From Rotaria sordida (taxonomy: Eukaryota; Rotifera; Eurotatoria; Philodinida; Philodinidae): a stretch of 64,000 bases of DNA. Below, piece by piece: positions 35,986-50,000 of the stretch. How positions within the stretch are numbered: position 1 is the stretch's first letter; every line of letters starts with the position of its first letter. Location: the NCBI GenBank assembly GCA_905250125.1, contig CAJNOL010000061.1, forward strand, positions 1 to 64,000, in the 5' to 3' direction. The notes beneath the pieces were generated by a model. That model had not been told where the DNA came from and searched no databases. It saw nothing but the letters and a program-made list of their open reading frames with translations. The position numbers and the translations under genes were made by a program.

Positions 35986-36672
35986 ACACATAAAACAAAA
36001 AAAAAAAAAGATTACCTTTTTAACTTTACCCTTCCTGTACTTCTATATTTATTTATTCGCATCTCTATTGTAGAACTCTACATTGGATCCGAATAAATAA
36101 TAATTAGATACTTTGCATCTAGATCAAAATCATTTTAATCTGTCAAAGATATGATTTTGTTGATCAAAAAAAACAATAAAATAAAATAAAAAAAACTCTC
36201 AAAGGTCAACAATGATGATCAGTTGATACTTATTTAAACACGAAGTTTTTATTTATTATGTATTCAAATTTATTGCAATAGTTTTTTCAATTTTTAATTG
36301 CACAGCAGTTCATTGATTATTTATCTGATTATAATTTATTCAATAAATAAAAAATATTTGCCAGGCAAAATAAATATTATTGAATGTTTTCTTTTTTTTT
36401 TTCTGTTTTTATTTTATTTAATATGATGGAAGGAGAGAAGAAAATAGAGAGAAAGACAAATGTGCCAAATTAAACTAGAGAAGAAAATGAAGTAACAAAC
36501 AGAACAAATGAACGGGTATATTGTTTGAACAGATTATATTCCGATGACAAATCTAATATTTTCTTTTTTTTTTTTTTTTTGTCTTCAAGAAAAAACACGA
36601 AAGTTCGGAGAAAAAAAGAAAAATGAATGTCACTACTATTAAAAATGGCACAGTCCTAGTGATTGTTCTAAT
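35986..36672. other. Convergent spacer P450 / ATP synthase alpha
   Basis: The two genes end tail to tail. The spacer is AT-rich with long A and T runs and AATAAA-type signals (for example near 36092 and 36340) that could serve either 3' end. No further gene is seen. Confidence 0.5.
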
Positions 36673-38969
<2,297 letters not shown>

Positions 38970-41654
38970 GCTTTTTATTCAAATATTGTTGTTAGTGGTT
39001 ATATATGAATAAAAACAAAATAAGCAAAAGAACCGAGAACGTTGTGTACAGAGACGAGTTTCATAGCAGAGGCTTTACAGAAAGATTGATGAAAGATACA
39101 GTAAAAAGTTAATTTAAAAAAGAAAATAAGTCATGTTTCTGTTTTAAAAAATCCTTTTAATTTTTTTCTTTTTGTCTAAATTAATTCGTTTATATCTATA
39201 AATTTGTCATAGAGGTCACTTATAGTCATAATTAAATGAATTGGCCGACATAGAAGAAAAAGAAATGAAGAGGTTTTAATATGATCGATCATAATAAAAA
39301 GAAATATTTCAAAACAAAAGTCAATTAATATACTTTTCTTGATTAGTATCCTGGCTATATGTAAATCATTTTCTTACTTTAAGAAAACCAAGCACAAAAC
39401 ACAATATTACCATTTTCCAGCATTCTATTACTCTTGGATAAAAACTGTTCAGACATAGTAAGAGACTGTGGGAAACATTTTGTACGAATCAGCTTTGCGA
39501 AATTCGTCTCTATTGGATGTAGAATTTCACGCTGATCATGTATATCACGTTTAATTTTTAAAAAGATCAAGTTTTGTCTGAGTAAACTAAGTTTTACTGC
39601 AGGAATGGCATTTCAACAGAGATTTAAATTTAACCATCAGTCAGTACTAAAAAAAAACTCTGACATACTCAAACATACGTTTTCATAGAGAAAAACGTAA
39701 AGTTCTACCTGTTACATACAAAATGATGATATTAAATAATCATAGTTGACCTCATTCAAATTTGAAACTAAAAGGTTAGTGGTAAATCGATGTTTTATTG
39801 CACATTGGCAATTTTTCTATTCGACAACTCGATTTTCATCTAATGTGTTTTACACGTGATTCAATGCGTTTTTCATACTGATTTCGAAAACGAGTTCAAA
39901 ATTGATGAAATAGGCTCGGAAAATATTCATTTTAGATAAAAACTGAAAAATTCGTTATTAAAGCTCTAAAGTAGATTTGAATTTTAATTCACACACTATG
40001 TTTGAAATCAGTTGTGAAAACTATATATAATAAATTATATCATGCAAATATGAATAATTGTTTTTGTTCAATATCTGAGCTTGGGTTCTTCCGAAAAGAC
40101 CGTAAAAAATTACTATTAACACCCACAAATAATTTCAAAATAGTGGAAACACCGAGAAAATCTTCAGTTGAATCTGTCAACAAGGGCTATGATGTATTTA
40201 CAGACATTCAACCACATAAGTAAACTTAACACCATATTCGACCTTTTCTTGTCTGGATTTGTTTCCAAACTTGTGTTGTATCATTGATTGGTTCTGTTGA
40301 ATACAAAATTCTATTCTCTATCGAATGGTACCAATTTCAATAGGTATTATCGGACAAAGAATGTGTTGATGAGGTTACGTTACTGTAGCTACCTCAAGTA
40401 GAACAATTCTTTGTATCTTAAACTATATTTCAAGTTACTAAATGTCGAAATTCAATGTATCTACAAGGTATAAACCTCTTGTAAGAGTTTTGAATCTGAT
40501 AAAATTCGCTTATTGGTATAATCCAGTTGAATAATTCCACTCATTAATCATGAGAGCAACATTACAATATACAAAATTCGTGATATGGAATTTACTGCAT
40601 GTAACTTTCAAATTTAGTTGAAGTTTTCGGTTTATTATTGATGCATTTAATGCCTCTGTATAGGATGAGATTAATATCAAATTTCGTGTAGCGGGATATT
40701 CAATTTTCGTCAAGATTTCAGAATGCAATGATAATGTACAGCAGCTGTTAGAGACAAGTATTTTTTTCTTATATGTGCAGCAGAGTCGAAAATTTGGGTG
40801 AAGTAAGTGCGAAAAAGTATATTATAGAGAAAATATTCTTGTACATGCAGAGTAGAAAAAAGTATTCGCATAAAACAATGATTTTGATAGAAAAGAACCA
40901 TGTTTAAATTATCAAATTGCAAAACAAAACAAAAAGAAGCGCAGAATCTCAATGAGTTTGTATAACAAGGCATGCAAAATAATAACAAAGAGAAGCATAA
41001 AATATAAATAATAAGATAAAGAATAGTTTAGATGCGTATTAAATCATGATAGAGAGTTATACGTACGTATGAAATCGAAGAAGTATCAGATCTCCGGTTG
41101 GAATATTACCTAAATTCGCAAAGCATTAATAGCAAAAATGTCTTTTAACAGTCCATCATACTAAAAACATCTTTGAGGATGCACATTATTAAATCGAACA
41201 GAGATAACATTGTGTTATCTTGATAATTGCGATGATTTGACTTTCTGTATTATCGGAGCCAGCAAAAAGATTGTATCTGAACAGAGAAAGTTTTGAAAAA
41301 TTTAGGAAGATAAATTAGATCAACCTACTCATATTGACTATTGTATAATGGATCAAGTAATTTCACCATCAGCGGTTCGTCTATTTCAACTCTGATAATT
41401 ACGAAAGGTGACACATATTTTAAGTATTGTATATGTATCAGAGATGGGATCGATTCGCGTTTTTCTGGAACCGAACCGATTTGATTTCTTAAAAAGTTCA
41501 AATTAAACCGAGTCAAAACTTATAAGCTAACTAATTAGCAGAGTGTCCCGTAAGCTATAATAACTGTATAAATGTATTTAATTTCATTAACGATCAAGTT
41601 TAATCTAAAATTTTTTCCTATTTGAAAGAGGCAATTAATGCTAGATTTTCTTTT

Positions 41655-42920
41655 GAAATGTACTAACGACTATTTTTTGAATAACTTTTGATCATTTTGA
41701 GTTATCGAGCTGCAGTTTTCACTGTTCCATAGAGTAAGACGGGAAACATCTACCTATATAAGTTTCATTGGGTTGTGACTTTTCATCATAATCTTATCGG
41801 GACTGGGGACTTTTTCGATATCACATTCCTAAGATCTTCATGATCATTTCGAATTAAATTATCTCAGACTGTAGCCCATACATTGTTCTATATGGGGTAT
41901 AATTTACAGAATTTTCTATTGCATCCTTGAAGAATGAGACGTTCTATACTGAACTACTCAGAAATACCTCCATATACGGAATAAATGTGTATCACTCATA
42001 GATATTCAACTTTTTACTGATGCAAAATTGACTAGTGACGTTTTTCTTCTTTGAAAAACTTGCCGAAAGATAGTCACGTATGTGTTGATCATGGTCTCCA
42101 GGTTCGGCAATAGTCAACCAAAGAGTGCATTTGCTTTCTTCTTGTAGTATCGGACTTAAAGAAGCTGATGAAACAGACAAGAATAGAAAACATAATTGAA
42201 GAATGAGGATTTTTGGCAAGTATCATCCATGTTGTCAATATTGTTATCTTCATGCTCATCTCGATCTTGTTCTTGATATTCATCTTGATCGCCATCTTGA
42301 TCCATGCATAGACAGTAACGAACAGAAATGTTCAGGGCGATGCTGCGAACAAGTCAATAGCAAATCATATTTCACTACAACTGTGCATCCTGATTAATGC
42401 AGTGAATTTTTTTGTAGGCCAATACTGCAAGAAGAAAGCGAATGCACTCTTTGGTTGACTATTGCCGAACCTGGAGACTATGATCAACACATACGTGACT
42501 ATCTTTCGACAAGCTTTTCAAAGAAGAAAAATGTCACTAATCAATTTTGCATCAGTAAAAAGTTGAATATCTATGAGTGATACACATTTATTCCTTGTAT
42601 GAAGGTATTTCTGAGTAGTTCAGTATAGAACGTCTCATTCTTCAAGGATGCAATAGAAAATTCTGAACATTATACCCCATATAGAACAATGTATGGGCTA
42701 CAATCTGAGATAATTTGATTCGAAATTATCATGAAGATCTTAGGAATGTGACATCGAAAAAGTCCCCAGTCTCAATAAGATCATGATAATAATTCAGAAC
42801 CTCAATGAAACTTATATAGATAGATGTTCTCCATCTTACTCTATGGAACAGCGAAAACCGCAGCTCGATAGCTTAAAGTGATCAAAAGTTATTCAAAAAA
42901 TAGTCGTTAGTACTTTAAAA
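41655..42920. repeat. Inverted duplication, two ~500-bp arms around a ~264-bp loop
   Basis: The left arm (41655-42153) is the near-identical reverse complement of the right arm (42418-42920). By eye roughly one base in fifteen to twenty differs, with few indels. Matching landmarks are TACTAACGACTATTTTTTG / its inverse at 42895-42915, CAGACTGTAGCCCATACATT / inverse, and CTCCAGGTTCGGCAATAGTC / inverse. No clear target duplication or transposon end was found. Each arm holds the same 50-codon-plus reading frame pointing away from the loop. Confidence 0.85.
41992..42219 (-). CDS. Small putative secreted protein in the left arm of the inverted duplication
   Basis: This 75-codon frame begins in the loop and runs through the left arm. 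Its N-terminus MPKILILQLCFLFLSVSSAS is a textbook signal peptide, followed by a short mature part with two cysteines and the basic patch SFSKKKN. The sibling frame in the right arm (to the TGA at 42578-42580) keeps the same frame with K-to-E, H-to-Y, A-to-T and S-to-N type changes. It lacks this signal peptide and instead begins after an acceptor-like TTTTTTTGTAG at about 42408-42418. I recognise no family. It might be a real small gene, one exon of a larger one, or chance. Confidence 0.35.
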   Translation of the reverse strand: MPKILILQLCFLFLSVSSASLSPILQEESKCTLWLTIAEPGDHDQHIRDYLSASFSKKKNVTSQFCISKKLNIYE

Positions 42921-43688
42921 AAGATCCGACATTAGTAGACGTCTCAATATGCATGATGAGCAACAAGATCAGCACTTCCTTGACCAAAATATTCCACAAA
43001 ACAAATTCGGAGTTGATTGAAAAGCTTATAAAAGTGTTTGATGATATCGTACATGACACACTTGAAAGTCGTTTGGTATGACAGAGAAAATCAGAATTAC
43101 CTTAAGAGATCATTCATACGGAACGATAATTAGATTCACACGTGTTTTTTCACACGAAGAGGATCATAAATAAATGACATTCATCTTTCTATTTGCTAAT
43201 TTCATAGATCTGATATCTTACTATCGAGATGAGAGCTTGAGAATGTGGATATTTAATTAACCCGCACCCACATTCACAACAATCAGCGAATCTTTTAGTG
43301 ATTAAATGCATTTACTTGCTGACTTCTCGTAATGATGACCACCATTGAATAATTGCTCATCTGTCACTTTAATATTTACCGACTTTCTGATCACCGAATG
43401 TGCAACTTACTACAATCATGGTGCATCGCTAGACGATAATTGTTCTGCCATAGCACATATTAGTCTGTCTCTCGTAATACTACGTAGAAAAACTCGTTTA
43501 AATTTTTTTTACGACTGCAAAAGTATACTGCAATGCTATAACAATTGAATCATGAAAAATCTCTAAATGGAATATTATACGTTTCACAAAATTCTGCGTC
43601 AGAATGACTTATTTTATTTCTTCAGCAAAATCGATTGACAGATATCCGAAATCGACTCTAACAGATATTTATCGATCATACCATCAAT

Positions 43689-44531
43689 TTACTGTCGCGT
43701 TTCATACAATGATGCATCGTCAGAGAAGATCCAAGCATTTTGTTCACCTTTCGATAAAAAAGAAGCGAGTCCATTTTTCGACAGAGTCCATTTGTCGTCC
43801 ACTAATTCGAAATGAGTCAAGCTGCAGACACCTGCTCGAATCGGAAGCATGTCCCATGCAGCAATATCGCTCTTCTCTTGGTTCATTGTGGTCTCAACTT
43901 CTTCCTTCTTAATCACTTTCTGGTTTTGTTCTCTACCGATTATCGCTAATGCTCTGGCTCCTTCGATTAGTGGTGCTGCGTGAGTCACAATTAAGATATT
44001 ACAGTCGTCTGTATGAGCATCCAGTGTACTCTGTATAACTCGTCTCAACCGGTCTCGTAACTGTTGACGAGTTTCTATTTTCATTTGCAAATAATAATCA
44101 GCTTTGATTACACTGTCATAATCTTCATCGAAGTATGCAATGTTTTGCGAGATCTCAGAGAGTTTATCCAAAGGTCGATATATAGTATTTTGATCCCATG
44201 CAGGGACGACGTTGGGAAAGAAATACTCGCCATATCCTGGTTCCAATCGAATTTTTGTAATTTCATCAGTTGATGAAATATTCTTATTCAATTCATGGGC
44301 TACTTGCAGTGCTGTTTGAATAGTGCGCAAAAATGGTGATACATAGATGTGAGTTATTCGTGGTTGTAGTTTGGCAACATATACTCCAAGTTCATGTGCT
44401 TGCTGAAGACCATAATTCGATAGTGGAGGGTCAGTGCGACGCTCAGCAGTTTCCATCCACGTCTTATTGATCCAATCGATGCGTTCACCATGTCGCACGA
44501 AATAAATATTTTTCTTTCGTAGCGTTGTCAT
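43689..44531 (-). CDS. Intronless histidine phosphatase (phosphoglycerate-mutase-like, UBASH3-type)
   Basis: Branch-1 histidine phosphatases transfer phosphate to a catalytic His; members act on phosphoproteins or small metabolites. From the ATG at 44529-44531 the protein has 280 residues. NIYFVRHGERIDW carries the RHG catalytic His (residue 14), DPPLSNYGLQQAHELG and YVSPFLRTIQTA carry the phosphate-pocket Arg, and ILIVTHAAPLIEG the second His; Glu in LEPGYGEY is the likely acid. All are intact, so it should be active; substrate is unknown. The open frame extends upstream to 44762, but that extension is low-complexity and non-conserved, so the internal Met just before the domain was chosen. 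Unlike its neighbours it has no introns and a visibly higher G+C, which could mean retroposition or horizontal transfer. Confidence 0.82.
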   Translation of the reverse strand: MTTLRKKNIYFVRHGERIDWINKTWMETAERRTDPPLSNYGLQQAHELGVYVAKLQPRITHIYVSPFLRTIQTALQVAHELNKNISSTDEITKIRLEPGYGEYFFPNVVPAWDQNTIYRPLDKLSEISQNIAYFDEDYDSVIKADYYLQMKIETRQQLRDRLRRVIQSTLDAHTDDCNILIVTHAAPLIEGARALAIIGREQNQKVIKKEEVETTMNQEKSDIAAWDMLPIRAGVCSLTHFELVDDKWTLSKNGLASFLSKGEQNAWIFSDDASLYETRQ

Positions 44532-47036
44532 CGTCGTCACTTTGTGCATATGTATGTGTAGAGACATACATGTTTTTATATTGATTGCAATTTTTCTGTT
44601 CGTTCTGTTCGTCGAGAATAACAAGTATCGATAAGTGTACATTGGACCGACCTTGATACTTCTATGATGTAATGTGTTAGAATGAGTCACAATGTGATAC
44701 GATTGTTGGTAATGCACCAATAATTTGTTATCGGTATCGTAGCGATAGTATGTGCAGAACAAGCGCTAGACGATAGAATTCTAAGCCTTCATTGCTAGCA
44801 ATAAAAATCAGTTCCTTAAATCTATTCTCTCATGTACACCTCATAATCTTTACCATGTTGTCATTATCGAAAACCTTGAGGATGAAAACAGACATATAGC
44901 TATCAAGACTGGTTTCAACTTTGTTGAAAAAAAAATCTTTGCAGTAACATTGGCCTCACTTCTGAAAGTAGAATGTGCTGGCTTTTAAAACTTCATTAAC
45001 AAAACTCATTTTAATAATTTTTTTTTTCTTTTTATTGATTGTTCATTAAAGAAAATTGTATATTTGTTTTTTTTCATTAATAGGACACGGTCAGAGCAAA
45101 GGTGGTATAGGCAGAATAACGAAATACTCTGACGATTTGTTACGTTCATTATATGGGATATAATTATGACTAAAATAAGTTTATCGTAAGTCGTCGTATA
45201 TGCCTCGTAAGAAACTAACATCGGAATAATCTATACACATGTTTTCAACTGTTTAATCCATAATACGATGTTGTATATAGAACTTTATTTATAAAGTTAA
45301 ATCAGTCAGAGTTTATATTTATTCACCTAAATTTGTTTGCTATCCCGTACATGACAAAAAGAGCAGCTATATATATATATATATATGGTTTAATGAGCAC
45401 ACCTAGATATGAAAATGTCCAAAGAAGAGTAGAGAAAAAGCTTACCGACAATGCAAAACAATAGTGACAAGATTGGAATATACCATGAGAGACAATCAGA
45501 TGAATGAAAGAGAATAGCGAACATACACTTGTGATAACACTAACTCTTATGAACTGCATTTGGAATGATACTAGCCATACTATTGGTTGCGTTAGAAAAT
45601 CATTTCATGGCTAAAATTCATTAACTCCATCTGACGTATTCACAGTATAAATATCTGGGAATGTATTATAATTTTCTCTATAAAACAGTTGTTATTCTGT
45701 TAATACTTGTAAATGAAGATAAAAATTTACGCATAACTCTTGATTTTTACTAACGTGACTTCCAAATATTGAGTATCAAACATGGAACATATTGATAAAA
45801 GACAAACTTCTACGGAATTGTTGAGAGAACTAGAGAAAAGAACTCTTTTTTTTTCATTGGACACTGCGTCGAATAAGATCAGAATTTGAGAAGCATTTTC
45901 TGGATGCCAACTAGAAACAAAAAGAATTTACATGCTAGATTCTACTCACGAATAACAAATGAACAACGAAATAGAATCATGAACAAATACATAGTTTGTA
46001 TCAATTGCTTAACAATTGGGCTGATTGTGACCGAAATAATTTTCTCTACTTCAGTTTAGATTAGCATGGTATTGATCAAGTCCATTTAAGAGAGAATTCT
46101 TGCTAACTCCCTCCTAATTCGAACAACAATATGTTTCGTTCTTACAATAGTAGAGAAAACTCTTACTGAAATCTAATTGACTTGGAGCTTATTCATTTCA
46201 ATCAGTCGAGTTTGAGCAGAGTTTTTTGCACTCTTATAAACATAAAACATATTCATGTCCGAGCTTATCAAAGGTTCTTTCCTAAATGACTCGAACAACA
46301 CAATGCTCAATTCGCACAGAAGTAGAGAAAAACTCGAAATTAAATAATATTTGCCTCATGCAACTACTTCATACTTAACCTAATTAAGTTGAATTAAAAA
46401 ATGGTTCACCCTTAAGTTCTCATCAGAACATAGTTCGTGTGATGTCGCTCGATAGAATTGCACAACAACTATCAATTGTTAATCGCTACGTGATTTCTAA
46501 AGAACAGTTTAAGATTTTTGTTCGATATGGCATGTACGCTGTGATTATATACAGCACTTCTTTTATGAAAAATTGTTTCATTCGTGCAACATGTCAATCG
46601 TCTCTCTTATCAAAATGACGAGAGAGGCGTAAACTATTTTGATTGGAAAACTTCTATTGGTTCAAAACAGCCATTATTGTATCTCTATCGTCATCCATCA
46701 AAGAGATGAGTTCAGAAAAAACAAGTTGGACAAGGAAAACATTCTACTAAAATATATATTCCTCTTTATAACTTCGAATGATAAGAATAAGAATCTTCGA
46801 AAAAATGTTGTAACTTGTGGCTCCCTCACAACGGAATCCTTCGCTATTGATTCGATGAGTCACCAAACTCCAACTAACTGTGTAATATTTTGATTTTGTT
46901 AGTTCATTCCATTTCGTCTATGTTAATACACTCAGCTCTTTTCCGGTGCTGATTAAACGAACAGTGAAAAGAATAAAATGTTTGTATTTTTCAAAACAAA
47001 TTTTAATTCATAATTTATTTTTTGTCGTATTATTAG
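44532..47036. other. Gene-poor spacer before PELP1-like gene
   Basis: Nothing convincing is coded here. There is an (AT)n run at about 45368-45386. The base texture is more mixed than typical spacer in this window. The missing 5' exons of the PELP1-like gene may lie here but I could not find them. Confidence 0.45.
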
Positions 47037-50000
47037 GTCAACAGGAAATACACTTGTGGAACTTCATCAATTTTTTGAAGATGATCCAGATGATTATCAA
47101 TTGGAGATGGAAGCTGAAGTTCGGCTTAAAGCTCTTTATTCGTGTCTTGTTGTAAAGATTTTTTTTTTAATTTTTTGTTTGATTCATTATAATAATAAAA
47201 ACAAAAACATTGTTTTTTTTTCCATCGAATTAGAATGCAACATCAAGAACAATGTTACAAATTGGTTTAAGTGGTTTATTAACATATCTTAAAGCATCTC
47301 AACGAAGTCCTATTATTGATGAATTACTTTTATCAAAAGATTATATTTCAGAAATTATTACTATTGCTGCTGATCATTTTACAACAGTTAGTTGAAAGAT
47401 ATTATTCGATAGTGTATATTTATATTACAATAATTAGAGTTATTCGAAGAAAAATATTGTAGATTTCTAGTATAGATGTAAAAATTAATATATAAGAAAA
47501 AGGAGTAGATTTCTTTTCGTTTCACTTGACAGTCTAAAATTATCAAATATTTTTAATTTTAAGACAATACAAAAGTATTGAATAAATTCTTTTGATTTTA
47601 TTGAATATGATAAATATCGATTTTTATTGTATCTTTTTTTAAAATGTTTCTCAAATAAAACAATCTGCAATATTAGATAATTCATATAATATAACCATAT
47701 TCCTTTTAGTTTTTAATATTGTGCTCTTTCTAGAATTTTAAGATCCTTCATATGATCTATGGAAAAAGAGAACTTTTCTAAGGGCCGACTATCATGACTT
47801 AGGATACTGGCGAAATTTTCGATTTCGATTCTTTTTTTCAAGATATTCCCATGTTATCTTACAAATAAAATTTTAGCAATAGATTAAGAAGGAATAAATT
47901 AATTTTTTTTTCTCACCAGACATTATCTTTCAAATACTTGGATCTTATGAGAAAATTCTAAAATCTGTAATAAGAGACTCTATCCTTATAGAAATCCTTC
48001 TTGTTAATACCAAAAGTATTTTGGATTACGAAAAATTACCAAAATCATATATAAATTTTTGTTTTAGGCACCATTACTTTCAGCAACATGTCTTTATGAA
48101 TGTATGTTGCATTATCCAAAAAAATTTTCACCATTTCTCATTGTATGTAATAATATAATTTATTAAATGTATCAATTTCTTATGTTTTTTTTTTTTGTTT
48201 TTTTTTTTTGAAGAATAAATTTCGTCCATTATTACCTCGTATTATCTATAAAAAAATGTCTGGTCCAAGCGAGGTAGAAAATATTTCATTTGAACATTCA
48301 AAAAACAAATAAAAAGAAATTTTTATTGAATAGATTTGTTGCAAATGTATTGCTCATTTATCTGTACTTGGAATACCATCAACTTCAAAACAAGCTAAAT
48401 CATGGAAAAATGAATATGATCGATATCTTAAAATAGCTTCTCTTCTTATTGATCAACTTTATTCAGGAATAAATGGTAATAAAAAGTCGAATATCTTTTT
48501 ATTTATTTAAATTTATTCTATTCTATTAGATTATCTTTGTTCGGATGTAACTGATATTGAAACAACATTAACAGCTGAAATTGGTGATGTTATTTCATCA
48601 ACTGATTATGCAGCTATTTTTTCTAATTGTTGTAATATATTAAGATATCTTTTATAGTAAAAAATTTTAATTTTTTAATTTAATAAAAAAAATTATTAAT
48701 TTATATATTAGTGTGCAATTGGAATCTCCAGTAACAGTGGCATGTGAACGAACATTTAAATTAATATCAAAAGTCATATCGATTAATGGTCAACAATTTG
48801 TAAGAAGAATTTTGTTTTTTTTTTTCAATGTTATAAATGAATGCATTATAGATATAGTAAATAGATTTCGTTTTTAAACATGATTTTGAATCTATAGTAG
48901 TGCTTAAATTTAATCATACGCTAAACATACTTCACATTTCATTCTTTTCAATATAAAAAATGTTTTAACAAAGTTCCACTTGTGTTTCAGTTAAAACATT
49001 GTAAAAAATGCAAATTTTCGGATAAAAGGATAAACTAAGAAAGTTTTTAATTGTAATGATCAATTTTGAATGAAATTACAACATACCATTTGTAGTAGTT
49101 CGAATCCGGTAGAGTAAATACAAAACATATAGAACTAATAAACTATAAAAATATGGCTATATTTTGACCAAAACCGCAACTCAATTTTTTGAAATTATCT
49201 TGATATATTAGAAAAACAAGATGATTGGTTAGGTGTAGGGACGCACAATGTAAGTGTAAATACTGACAGTGAGTCACCGACATCATTAGCGTTCGCTGCA
49301 ACATTGAAATACTAACTCCATCAAACATACACTTTTTTGTAGTGGTGCGTCAGTAAACTGAAACTGCACATTCCCCCTAGTTAGTTATATGATCAATTTT
49401 GAGCATCACTGTATTTTGAAAAAAACTTGTTTCTCTTGATAAATCAATATATCGATGAAAAATCAAACAGAAACCAATATAGAAGTCTTGATACGATCAA
49501 TTAAGAGAAAGAAATGTGTTATTTTTGTTTTTCAAGAACTTGAAGAAATATATTCGACAAAATATTTCGATTGATATCAATTTTAATTTGATTCTCGAAA
49601 TTTTTAATTCGAGAATAAATTAAAGTTTATTGTAATTATTTTATTTAGAATACACTTCATCGTAAACAACATTTACCAACATTGCTTGGTTCTTGCGTTC
49701 AATTATGTGATACACTTGTTACTTTGTATGTTATTATTTCTTTTCGTTTCTTTTTTTTTGTCACTTTGCTTTAATTTTATTTAGTAATCCATCATCATTT
49801 ATGTTTAATATTCGATCAATATTTACATTATTTATTTCATTACTTGATCTTGTACGTCCACAAGCTGAATATTTGTAAATATTTTCTTCGTTTTTGTTTT
49901 TCTATAATTTGTCAATATTTTATTTTTTTTTTAGAACATTATCAATAAATATTTATCAATTATTAACAAATTTATTAGCATTATTTCATCGACAAGTACG

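Larger units (their letters stand above)
38970..43688. other. Gene-poor stretch upstream of ATP5F1A with large inverted duplication
   Basis: The 5' flank of the ATP synthase gene gives way at about 39.3 kb to DNA with fewer A/T runs. No convincing multi-exon gene is seen. A 73-codon frame at 40002-40223 and several on the minus strand at 40510-40988 have no recognisable content. The main structure is the inverted duplication at 41655-42920. Confidence 0.5.

Noticed and set aside
40002-40223. 73-codon frame in the gene-poor stretch
   Set aside because: No recognisable similarity, splice partners or composition bias.
41437-41520. Single CAGAGATGGGATCGATTCGCG end similar to the hAT-like termini
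   Set aside because: No partner end or target duplication could be found nearby, so an element could not be delimited.
44532-44762. 77-codon upstream extension of the histidine phosphatase frame
   Set aside because: It is His/Tyr/Arg-rich with no domain similarity; the internal Met directly precedes the conserved domain.
46639-46893. Possible 5' exon of the PELP1-like gene
   Set aside because: The frame does not resemble the N-terminus of PELP1 and no splice junction to 47037 in the right phase is evident.
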